Source of the DNA: Methylobacter sp.
Lineage (GTDB): Bacteria; Pseudomonadota; Gammaproteobacteria; Methylococcales; Methylomonadaceae
Direction of reading: 5' to 3'
Assembly (NCBI GenBank): GCA_030684815.1
Contig: JAUXXQ010000156.1
Span: 1 to 54,679 of the forward strand
Length of the DNA: 54,679 nt
How positions within the stretch are numbered: the stretch's first letter is position 1; each line of letters begins with the position of its first letter. Positions 29,487 to 35,878 of the stretch are shown here, piece by piece. Under the pieces are notes generated by a model that ran no database searches, was not told where the DNA came from, and saw only the letters and a program-made list of their open reading frames with translations. The position numbers were made by a program, and so were the translations under genes.

Positions 29487-30407
29487 ATGAGTAAACGCAA
29501 GTCAGGACTCAATATTCACGGCATCGTGCTGCTTGATAAACGTTTGGGCGTCTCGTCAAACAAAGCCTTGCAGGAAGTTAGGCGCTTGTTTAATGCCAAT
29601 AAAGCGGGGCATACCGGCAGCCTTGATCCTTTAGCTACCGGCTTGCTGCCGCTTTGTTTTGGCGAAGCGACCAAGGTGTCGGCGCTGATGCTTGATGACA
29701 ACAAACGTTATCAGGTGGTTGTCCAGCTTGGCGTGATGACCGATACCGGCGACGCCGAAGGCACGGTGATAGAAACCAAGCCGGTGCCTGAACTATCGAT
29801 TGACGATATTCTGGTCTGTCTGAAAAAATTTACCGGCGAAATCGACCAAGTCCCGCCGATGTATTCGGCGTTAAAACTTAACGGTAAAAAGCTCTATGAA
29901 CTGGCGCGAGAAGGCATTACTGTCGAGCGTAAAGCCCGGCATATCACCATCTTTGACTTGAAGCTGCTGGATTTTGCTAAAGATCAGTTGACGCTGGACG
30001 TGTTTTGCTCAAAAGGCACCTATATCCGCTCCTTGGCTGAAGATATTGGCCATGATTTGGGCTGCGGCGGCACGGTAAAAGAGTTGCGCAGGCTTGAAGC
30101 CGGCCAATTCAATATAAACGATGCCAGAACCATCGAGCAATTAACGGCTATGGATCAGCAAAGTTTGCAGGCTTGCCTAATTAATGTCGATAAACCGCTT
30201 GAGCACCTGCCGTCTGTGCATTTATCGGATGAACAGGCAGTCTCCATCAACTACGGCCAGTCTGTCGAGCTTTCGTCATTGCCCAATGCCATTATCGGCA
30301 CGGTGCGGATGTACCGTGCTGAGATGTTTTTAGGCTTGGGGGAAATGGCTTTGGATGGTAAACTAGCGCCGAAAAAGTTGTTCAATATGAGCAATGAAAG
30401 CATCTGA
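29487..30407 (+). CDS. truB: tRNA pseudouridine-55 synthase TruB
   Basis: 306 residues. Makes pseudouridine 55 in the tRNA T-loop. The catalytic Asp47 lies in AGHTGSLDPLATGLLPLCFG. KRYQVVVQLGVMTDTGDAEG and CSKGTYIRSLAEDIG are family motifs. C-terminal PUA-like segment present. Operon member between rbfA and rpsO. Confidence 0.95.
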   Translation: MSKRKSGLNIHGIVLLDKRLGVSSNKALQEVRRLFNANKAGHTGSLDPLATGLLPLCFGEATKVSALMLDDNKRYQVVVQLGVMTDTGDAEGTVIETKPVPELSIDDILVCLKKFTGEIDQVPPMYSALKLNGKKLYELAREGITVERKARHITIFDLKLLDFAKDQLTLDVFCSKGTYIRSLAEDIGHDLGCGGTVKELRRLEAGQFNINDARTIEQLTAMDQQSLQACLINVDKPLEHLPSVHLSDEQAVSINYGQSVELSSLPNAIIGTVRMYRAEMFLGLGEMALDGKLAPKKLFNMSNESI

Positions 30408-30475
30408 GCTGAAAAGCTCGGATGAAAAAAATACACCTGTTTCTACACCCTATCGTGGACTCAGTGTACTTAAGG

Positions 30476-30504
30476 AGCCGCCCATTATGGCGGCTTTATT
30501 TTTT
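30476..30504 (+). terminator. Terminator/attenuator between truB and rpsO
   Basis: AGCCGCC-CATTAT-GGCGGCT followed by TTATTTTTT, 31 bp before the rpsO ATG. It probably partly ends the nusA operon while rpsO uses its own AT-rich promoter just downstream. Confidence 0.7.
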
Positions 30505-30535
30505 AATTTTTAATCTATTAAAATAGGGATTACAA

Positions 30536-30805
30536 ATGCCATTTACTGCAGAACAAAAAAAAGCGGTTGTCGAAGCGTACCGCCAGTCAGAAACCGATAC
30601 CGGCTCACCTGAAGTGCAAGTTGCTTTATTGACAGCACATATCACGCATTTAACGCCGCATTTTGCAGCACACAAAAAAGACAATCATTCACGTCGCGGA
30701 CTGTTGCGCATGGTTAATCAGCGTCGTAAATTGCTCGATTATCTGAAAAACAAAGACAGCAACCGTTATCGTACATTGATTGAACGTCTCGGTTTACGTA
30801 AGTAA
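30536..30805 (+). CDS. rpsO: 30S ribosomal protein S15
   Basis: 89 residues, full family length. Binds the 16S rRNA central domain ([48 protein letters not shown]). Placed before pnp, as in most proteobacteria. In E. coli S15 represses its own mRNA; no matching pseudoknot was assessed here. Confidence 0.97.
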   Translation: MPFTAEQKKAVVEAYRQSETDTGSPEVQVALLTAHITHLTPHFAAHKKDNHSRRGLLRMVNQRRKLLDYLKNKDSNRYRTLIERLGLRK

Positions 30806-30813
30806 CAGACTAA

Positions 30814-30842
30814 AAAAACGGCACCTTCACAGTGCCGTTTTT
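30814..30842 (+). terminator. Terminator between rpsO and pnp
   Basis: AAAAACGGCAC and GTGCCGTTTTT arms around TTCACA-type loop with T tail, 9 bp after rpsO. pnp (72 bp on) is then read by readthrough or its own start; in E. coli this intercistronic region is processed by RNase III. Confidence 0.75.
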
Positions 30843-30913
30843 GTTGCAAGCCGGGTTAGTAATAGCGTAGCCCGGCACTCACTCCATAACCCACCTCGCA
30901 AAGGAACCTTATA

Positions 30914-32998
30914 GTGAATCCTATCAGGAAAGAATTTCAGTACGGCGATCGACTCGTTAAATTAGAAACCGGTGAAATAGCCCGCCAGGCCGATGGCGCA
31001 GTTATGATCGATGTAGAGGGTACGACACTGTTAGTTACCGTCGTCGGTAAAAAACAGGCCAGCGGCGGCGACTTTTTCCCGTTGACTGTGAACTATCAGG
31101 AAAAAGCCTACGCAGCCGGTAAAATACCGGGCGGCTTTTTTAAGCGGGAAGGGCGTCCCAGTGAAAAAGAAACCTTAACCTCACGCTTGATTGACCGACC
31201 TATCCGTCCTCTGTTCCCTGAGGGCTACACCAACGAAGTTCAGATCATTGCCACCGTTGTATCGCTCAATCCTGAAGTTGATCCCGAAATTCCCGCCTTA
31301 TTGGGCGCCTCCGCTGCCTTGGCAGTTTCAGGCCTGCCTTTTAACGGCCCCGTAGGTGCAGCCACAGTCGGTTATAAAGACGGTGCCTATTTATTAAACC
31401 CAAGCCCTGCTGCCTTGAAAGAATCGCAGCTGGAATTGGTCGTTGCCGGAACCGCCCATGCGGTATTAATGGTCGAATCGGAAGCCGACAACCTGTCGGA
31501 AGAAGTGATGCTGGGCGCGGTTTTATTCGGTCATGAGCAAATGCAGGTTGCCATCAGCGCCATTAACGAATTTGCCGCTGCTGCCGGCGCAGGCGTTGTT
31601 GAGTGGGTTGCTCCTGAAGTGAATGCCGAACTTAAAAAACGCGTCACTGACGAAGTTGAAGCCGGTATAAAAGCCGCTTATCAAGTCGCGGAAAAACTGG
31701 TCAGACAAGAGCAGTTGAAAGACATCAGAAATGCCGCTGTTGAAAAACTGATGGCCGATGCCGAATATGCCGAAAGTGACATTCGCGGCATTATTGAGCA
31801 CTTGGAATACCGCATCGTTCGTAACGCAATTTTGAACGAAAGCAAACGCATAGACGGACGTGCCTTAGACAAAATCAGACCGATTACGGTCAGAACCGGC
31901 GTATTGCCCAGAACTCACGGTTCGGCATTATTTACCCGTGGCGAAACTCAAGCACTGGTTATCGCAACATTAGGCACACAACGCGATGCGCAAATCATCG
32001 ACGCATTGGCCGGTGAGTACAAAGAACCGTTTATGCTGCATTACAATTTTCCTCCGTACAGCGTCGGCGAAACCGGCTTTGTCGGCTCGCCAAAACGCCG
32101 CGAAATCGGTCATGGCCGTTTGGCGAAACGTGGCGTTGCCGCCGTGTTGCCGAACATGGAAGAATTTCCCTACACCCTGCGCGTCGTGTCTGAAGTGACC
32201 GAATCCAACGGCTCAAGCTCAATGGCATCAGTTTGCGGCAGCAGTTTGGCGTTAATGGATGCCGGTGTGCCGATCAAATCACCGGTTGCGGGTATCGCAA
32301 TGGGCCTGATTAAAGAAGGCGATAACTTTGCAGTCTTGTCCGACATCATGGGTGATGAAGATCATCTGGGCGACATGGACTTTAAAGTCGCAGGTTCCGT
32401 AGACGGCATCACCGCGCTGCAAATGGACATCAAAATTGATGGCATTACCGCAGAAATCATGAAGACAGCGTTGGAGCAAGCAAAACATGGCCGTTTGCAT
32501 ATCCTGGGTGAAATGAACAAAGCCTTGTCTTCCACCCGTGAAGAAATGTCCGATTTCGCACCGCGTATTATCACGTTCAAAATTGATCCTGCAAAAATCC
32601 GCGAAGTGATCGGCAAAGGCGGCGCAACCATCCGTAGCATCACCGAACAAACCGGCGCCAGTGTTGATTTGACCGATGACGGTGTGGTTAAAGTGGCATC
32701 CGTTGATAAAGCCGCTGGTGAAGAAGCGCGCCGTTTGATCGAAGAAATTACCGCTGAAGTTGAAGTCGGCAAAGTCTACGAAGGCAAAGTCGTGCGCTTA
32801 ATGGATTTCGGTGCTTTCGTAACCATATTGCCCGGCAAAGACGGCTTGGTTCATATCTCGCAAATTTCAGACGAACGCGTGGATAAAGTCAGCGACAAAC
32901 TGAATGAAGGCGATATCGTTAAAGTCAAAGTGCTGGAAATTGACCGTCAGGGCAGGGTTAGGTTGAGCATGAAAGAAATCGAGATCGATGCAGAGTAA
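30914..32998 (+). CDS. pnp: Polyribonucleotide nucleotidyltransferase (PNPase)
   Basis: 694 residues. Phosphorolytic 3'-5' RNA decay enzyme and degradosome component. Two RNase PH domains (about 10-145 and 310-540; [29 protein letters not shown], then [16 protein letters not shown]), a helical linker, KH ([16 protein letters not shown]) and S1 ([31 protein letters not shown]). It ends about 20 residues after S1, slightly shorter than E. coli (711). Confidence 0.97.
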   Translation: MNPIRKEFQYGDRLVKLETGEIARQADGAVMIDVEGTTLLVTVVGKKQASGGDFFPLTVNYQEKAYAAGKIPGGFFKREGRPSEKETLTSRLIDRPIRPLFPEGYTNEVQIIATVVSLNPEVDPEIPALLGASAALAVSGLPFNGPVGAATVGYKDGAYLLNPSPAALKESQLELVVAGTAHAVLMVESEADNLSEEVMLGAVLFGHEQMQVAISAINEFAAAAGAGVVEWVAPEVNAELKKRVTDEVEAGIKAAYQVAEKLVRQEQLKDIRNAAVEKLMADAEYAESDIRGIIEHLEYRIVRNAILNESKRIDGRALDKIRPITVRTGVLPRTHGSALFTRGETQALVIATLGTQRDAQIIDALAGEYKEPFMLHYNFPPYSVGETGFVGSPKRREIGHGRLAKRGVAAVLPNMEEFPYTLRVVSEVTESNGSSSMASVCGSSLALMDAGVPIKSPVAGIAMGLIKEGDNFAVLSDIMGDEDHLGDMDFKVAGSVDGITALQMDIKIDGITAEIMKTALEQAKHGRLHILGEMNKALSSTREEMSDFAPRIITFKIDPAKIREVIGKGGATIRSITEQTGASVDLTDDGVVKVASVDKAAGEEARRLIEEITAEVEVGKVYEGKVVRLMDFGAFVTILPGKDGLVHISQISDERVDKVSDKLNEGDIVKVKVLEIDRQGRVRLSMKEIEIDAE

Positions 32999-33105
32999 GG
33001 TCAATTAAGGCAATAAATAGACCCTGTTTCCCATGAGGGCACGAAGTATGCGACGTATAATTGTTTTTCTCGTGCTTTCATGGTGAATTCAAGGGATTTT
33101 ATTTC

Positions 33106-33133
33106 TTGATTTAGTTAAGAAAACCTTTAGAAT
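33106..33133 (+). promoter_or_regulatory. Promoter for tRNA-Lys
   Basis: TTGATT (33106-33111) and TAGAAT (33128-33133) with a 16-bp spacer, 15 bp before the tRNA. Confidence 0.6.
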
Positions 33134-33148
33134 TACCCGTCCTACATG

Positions 33149-33224
33149 GGGGTGTTAGCTCAGTTGGTAGAGCAGTGGACTCTTAATCCATAGGTCTAGG
33201 GTTCGAATCCCTAACGCCCCACCA
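33149..33224 (+). tRNA. tRNA-Lys (CTT)
   Basis: 76 nt with encoded CCA. Acceptor GGGGTGT pairs with ACGCCCC (one U-G pair), the anticodon loop CTCTTAA gives anticodon CTT, and the T-arm is TAGGG-TTCGAAT-CCCTA. It is the last host gene before the prophage. Confidence 0.95.
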
Positions 33225-33232
33225 ATAAAATC

Positions 33233-33263
33233 AAGGCCTTACAAGAAATTGAAGGCCTTTTTT
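33233..33263 (+). terminator. Terminator after tRNA-Lys
   Basis: AAGGCCTT repeated at 33233 and 33252 forms a hairpin around a 10-nt loop and runs into six Ts. Confidence 0.75.
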
Positions 33264-33323
33264 ATTATCTGAAATAAAATTTTTCCCATTCCTGTCCCAT
33301 TTCTAAAAAAACAACCGCAACGC

Positions 33324-33503
33324 TTGTGTGAAGACCTGCGATATTGTGTGAAGACCTGCGATATTTGGACAAGGTGATGGGACTAGCGGGGATGACTGGA
33401 GCCTAGACGGGACACGGGTTCTAGGGTTTTTTGGCTGTTTTTGGTTTTGCGCGATATTTGGCGTGATTTTTTCGGTTTTTTGTTTTTTTTGCGCGATATT
33501 TGG
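33324..33503 (+). mobile_element. Left end of the Mu-like prophage with putative transposase-binding sites
   Basis: A 20-bp unit starting TTGTGTGAAG and ending CTGCGATA is perfectly duplicated in tandem (33324-33343 and 33344-33363). The motif GCGATATTTGG occurs at 33358-33368, 33451-33461 and 33493-33503, all in the same orientation. Spacings of 93 and 42 bp echo the L1-L2-L3 arrangement at the left end of phage Mu. TGTGTG at 33345 (or 33325 in the first copy) supplies the 5'-TG terminal dinucleotide expected of Mu-type ends. The right end, needed to confirm the 5-bp target duplication, is outside the window. Early genes and the repressor follow in Mu order. The exact terminus is uncertain by one 20-bp unit. 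Confidence 0.7.
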
Positions 33504-33541
33504 CGGTGTCTGCGTTATTGGTTTTCTTGCTTTGGCCGGAT

Positions 33542-33724
33542 TTAACGGCTCCTTTCTTGGTTTTTTTCTGCGTTTCGTTTCTCGCCTATATATATAGTAT
33601 AACTGTCGCCATAATTTTGCCTACTGTTGTCGGTTATCGATACATTGTAGGTGTTGGTGATGGTGTTTTGCGTTTCTGTCGTCTGCCGTTGCTGCATGAT
33701 GGCTTCCAGTTCTTCTTTTAGCAT
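33542..33724 (-). CDS. Small hypothetical phage protein beside the repressor
   Basis: 60 residues: an acidic helical N-terminus (MLKEELEAIMQQRQ) followed by a Thr/Asn-rich stretch. It lies 14 bp downstream of the repressor on the same strand, with AAAGGAAAG before the start, so probably in the repressor operon. No family recognised. It overlaps the end of the transposase-site region but not the sites themselves. Confidence 0.5.
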   Translation of the reverse strand: MLKEELEAIMQQRQTTETQNTITNTYNVSITDNSRQNYGDSYTIYIGEKRNAEKNQERSR

Positions 33725-33738
33725 ATTGCTTTCCTTTT

Positions 33739-34209
33739 TTAGGTCATTGATTTGACTAGCTCGTTGAGTATGGTTGACGCGCGGTCTTGTCCGGCTTTCG
33801 CCCTTTTTTTATCTTCCTCCTCGTACATTTGATACATCAAGCCGATGGCTTTGGCCTTTTGGTCGGGCTGTAGGCGGCTCCGATGCTTGCTTAGCGCTTC
33901 TTCTATGGTTTCGATGGCGAGCTTGAGGCGCTGGTAGTCGATGACCACCAGCGGCTCCACCAAGTCGCCGATGGGCGCGTTGGGCTGGCTGACGGTGTCC
34001 GCCACCAACATCGGGCCTTGCCCGGTCAATAGCCATGTAGCATTGATGCCAGCATTGATTAAGCGAATGATAGCGTCAGCGCCTGGCTTGCTAATATCCA
34101 TCTCATACTTTTGAATCGTGCTAAACGGGATTCCTAATAAGGAGCTTGCTTCATCTTGTTTAAGCTTCTTATATTCCCTCCATTGTTTTAATCTGCCCCC
34201 GATAGTCAT
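33739..34209 (-). CDS. Phage repressor (XRE-type helix-turn-helix)
   Basis: 156 residues. The N-terminal helix-turn-helix (about 1-60: GGRLKQWREYKKLKQDEASSLLGIPFSTIQKYEMDISKPGADAIIRL) resembles Mu-family c repressors of the XRE class. The middle resembles a GINATWLLTGQGPM segment common in phage CI-type regulators. The C-terminus (from about 95) is helical and probably oligomerises; there is no S24 protease domain, so RecA-dependent self-cleavage is unlikely. It is transcribed away from the early operon, with an operator array starting at its own start codon. Confidence 0.8.
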   Translation of the reverse strand: MTIGGRLKQWREYKKLKQDEASSLLGIPFSTIQKYEMDISKPGADAIIRLINAGINATWLLTGQGPMLVADTVSQPNAPIGDLVEPLVVIDYQRLKLAIETIEEALSKHRSRLQPDQKAKAIGLMYQMYEEEDKKRAKAGQDRASTILNELVKSMT

Positions 34210-34273
34210 GTCGCAACCAATGCGGTCTGTTGCGACACACTCACTTTTTTCTGTTGCGACACTGTCGCAACAG
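34209..34273. promoter_or_regulatory. Repressor operator cluster, GTTGCGACA boxes
   Basis: GTTGCGACA or its complement TGTCGCAAC occurs at 34209-34217, 34229-34237, 34253-34261 and 34263-34271, with a fifth at 34331-34339. The third and fourth form a perfect 23-bp palindrome (34251-34273). One box overlaps the repressor start codon, implying autoregulation. These lie exactly between the divergent repressor and Ner-like genes and are the natural repressor-binding sites. Confidence 0.75.
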
Positions 34274-34350
34274 TAAGCATTTGATAATAATAAATAAAAT
34301 TAAAAATCATTGGTTTGTTCTCCCGACTCTGTTGCGACAAAAATAAAATA

Positions 34351-34398
34351 AATCCTGATTAGGATTCTTTTTGTTTGACTGAACTCCTAATTAGGAGT
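34351..34398. promoter_or_regulatory. Second operator pair, TCCTNATTAGGA palindromes
   Basis: AATCCTGATTAGGATT (34351-34366, one mismatch pair) and ACTCCTAATTAGGAGT (34383-34398, perfect) are two related 16-bp palindromes whose starts are 32 bp apart, three helical turns. They differ from the GTTGCGACA boxes and lie directly upstream of the Ner-like gene, so they are candidate sites for that protein. Confidence 0.6.
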
Positions 34399-34439
34399 CT
34401 AATAATCACTCGTTATTTAACTTGATGAAGGAAAAGACT

Positions 34440-34781
34440 ATGAATGACCTAAGCACAAAAAAAGCCAGTCAAGACGTGGAACCCGCGCAGGACTGGCACC
34501 CCGCCGACGTTAAGGCGGCGCTGGCTAAAGCCGGTTACACGCTCGCGGCACTGGCCGAAGAGCATGGTTTAAAAGGCGGCGCAACACTGTCGAAAGCGTT
34601 GACCTCCAGTTTTCCTATTGCCGAGAAGCGTATTGCTGACGCTATCGGCGTCCATCCTAAAGTGATCTGGCCGAGCCGCTATAACGAAGACGGCAGCCGC
34701 AAACTGCAAGGCTTTAGAGCGATAGAGTCTAGCCGAAGAATGGCGAAAGCTCAAGCTAAGGCAAATGGAGAGCAGCCATGA
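34440..34781 (+). CDS. Ner-like transcriptional regulator
   Basis: 113 residues from MNDLSTKKAS; AAGGAA lies 6 bp before this ATG. The core (about 20-85) matches the Mu Ner/SfsB helix-turn-helix family: DWHPADVKAALAKAGYTLAALAEEHGL, then LSKALTSSFPIAEKRIADAIGVHPKVIWPSRY. In Mu, Ner shuts down repressor and early transcription soon after infection. First gene of the rightward early operon; its stop overlaps the next start (ATGA). Confidence 0.85.
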   Translation: MNDLSTKKASQDVEPAQDWHPADVKAALAKAGYTLAALAEEHGLKGGATLSKALTSSFPIAEKRIADAIGVHPKVIWPSRYNEDGSRKLQGFRAIESSRRMAKAQAKANGEQP

Positions 34782-34933
34782 GCACGGAGGCGGATGTTTA
34801 TGAGCTTGATTTTAAAGTTCGTAGTGTTTCAGAAGCAGGTGACGTCACTTATATGTGTCCTGATTTCAGCGTGCTGATCGATACAGAGACTGGGTTTATA
34901 TCTGCTGTATTCGGTACTGGAGGTAAATCATGA
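34778..34933 (+). CDS. Small hypothetical early protein (51 aa)
   Basis: 51 residues beginning MSTEADVYELDFKVRS, joined by ATGA overlaps to both the Ner-like gene and the next gene, which argues that it is translated. Predominantly beta-type and acidic; no family recognised. Confidence 0.55.
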   Translation: MSTEADVYELDFKVRSVSEAGDVTYMCPDFSVLIDTETGFISAVFGTGGKS

Positions 34934-35307
34934 GTCCAGGAGAGAGAGTAGAGCTTGAGGTAACAGTTTACCAGCTGACCGTACTGATGAATGCGGCTAC
35001 CCATCCGGGTCATCGGTTGCCGAAATTGGACGCTGTGGAAAACGGTACAGTCAATAGTCATCCTATCGAACTGAAAAAACTAATGTTAATTAGGCAGTTA
35101 GAGCAATTATCGATGATACGACGGTTGGTGCCGGACGATACGGAGTCCTGGGAGATGACTGAGCTGGGTGACGCGCTTGTTGAGTGGATCATTGAGGCAG
35201 CGGCGCAGTGTCAAACGCAGCTTGAGAGTAGGCATTCCCAAGCTGGCGCTTGGGAACGAGACAGAATGGCAAAAGCTCAAGCCAAGGCGGAAGGGGGTGA
35301 GGTGTGA
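34930..35307 (+). CDS. Winged-helix-like early protein with in-frame REP insertion
   Basis: 125 residues. The region IRQLEQLSMIRRLVPDD...WEMTELGDALVEWI has the LTxxG-type winged-helix pattern (about 53-90). Residues about 100-112 (SRHSQAGAWERD) are encoded by a REP-type palindrome (35221-35262) read in frame, followed by a MAKAQAKA tail that also ends the Ner-like protein. Function unknown, possibly DNA binding. Confidence 0.6.
   Translation: MSPGERVELEVTVYQLTVLMNAATHPGHRLPKLDAVENGTVNSHPIELKKLMLIRQLEQLSMIRRLVPDDTESWEMTELGDALVEWIIEAAAQCQTQLESRHSQAGAWERDRMAKAQAKAEGGEV
35221..35262. repeat. REP family A, single unit inside a gene
   Basis: CCCAAGCTGGCGCTTGGG palindrome with the flanks GGCATT and AACGAGA. 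Related to the longer copies at 38321, 45587, 48732 and 54441. Confidence 0.7.
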
Positions 35308-35471
35308 AAACGGTCATGACGCCCTTTCCTGATGTTGAGGCACCGTGTCCTAAGTGTGATCGGTCGGTACTGATCGGGGGCTGGGAGTTTGAGACGAGTT
35401 CGCTTTATTTTGCTAAAGCGGTTGCGGTTTGCGAGGACTGTGATGTTGAGTTCTTGGTTCAGGTTGAATAG
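35304..35471 (+). CDS. Small zinc-ribbon-like protein (55 aa)
   Basis: 55 residues with a GTG start overlapping the upstream stop (GTGA). Two cysteine pairs, CPKC (19-22) and CEDC (44-47), predict a zinc ribbon. Probably a small nucleic-acid-binding or structural early protein. Confidence 0.6.
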   Translation: MKTVMTPFPDVEAPCPKCDRSVLIGGWEFETSSLYFAKAVAVCEDCDVEFLVQVE

Positions 35472-35480
35472 GAGACGAGG

Positions 35481-35639
35481 ATGAATCGATATGCATTGTT
35501 GTTGCAAGGCGGCCAATGCGCACTGGACATTGACGCTTGGGACATGGGACATGCACTGAGAACGGCGGCGGAAAAAATTGCCGAGGGCTGGGCGGTGTAT
35601 GCAATCCGGTGCGAAAGCGGCTATGAAGCGCATCTTTAG
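35481..35639 (+). CDS. Small hypothetical early protein (52 aa)
   Basis: 52 residues, MNRYALLLQGGQCALDIDAW to YEAHL, preceded by GGAGACGAGG. Mixed alpha/beta composition, no family recognised. Immediately followed by a family B repeat. Confidence 0.5.
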   Translation: MNRYALLLQGGQCALDIDAWDMGHALRTAAEKIAEGWAVYAIRCESGYEAHL

Positions 35640-35640
35640 C

Positions 35641-35676
35641 GCGTTTAATCGCGGCCGGGTGGCCGCTCCCACAGTA
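35641..35676. repeat. REP family B unit
   Basis: GCCGGGTGGCCGCTCCCAC motif preceded by TTTAATCGCG. Related palindromes occur at 39199, 40137, 42526, 45725 and 51585, several of them read through as protein. Confidence 0.6.
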
Positions 35677-35686
35677 GGAGAAAGTT

Positions 35687-35878
35687 ATGTATACGATGAG
35701 TGATGAGCAATACCGGCGGATGCTGGCCGCCGAAGAAAAGATGGCGGAGGCCGGGGCGTTGCTGCGCGATTGCAGCAGCTATGCCTTTGCCATGGGGCAG
35801 TTCGAGGGCAGCGGCGAGGGCTCAGCGTTATCGCGGCGGGTGGATGCCTTTCTGCGCGATTGGGCGCTGCCAAAATGA
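35687..35878 (+). CDS. Small helical protein upstream of MuA
   Basis: 63 residues (MYTMSDEQYRRMLAAEEKMAEAG...), helical and acidic, with AGTAGGAGAAAG upstream. Its stop overlaps the MuA start (ATGA), so it is translationally coupled to the transposase. No family recognised. Confidence 0.6.
   Translation: MYTMSDEQYRRMLAAEEKMAEAGALLRDCSSYAFAMGQFEGSGEGSALSRRVDAFLRDWALPK

Noticed and set aside
33225-33323. tRNA-Lys as an integrase attachment site for the prophage
   Set aside because: No tyrosine integrase gene follows; the element has MuA/MuB genes and Mu-type end motifs, so it should insert by transposition. Proximity to the tRNA is likely chance.
35770-35874. N-terminal extension of MuA to 35770
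   Set aside because: These codons re-read the upstream 63-aa gene in another frame; the ATG at 35875 overlaps that gene's stop and starts the known wHTH.
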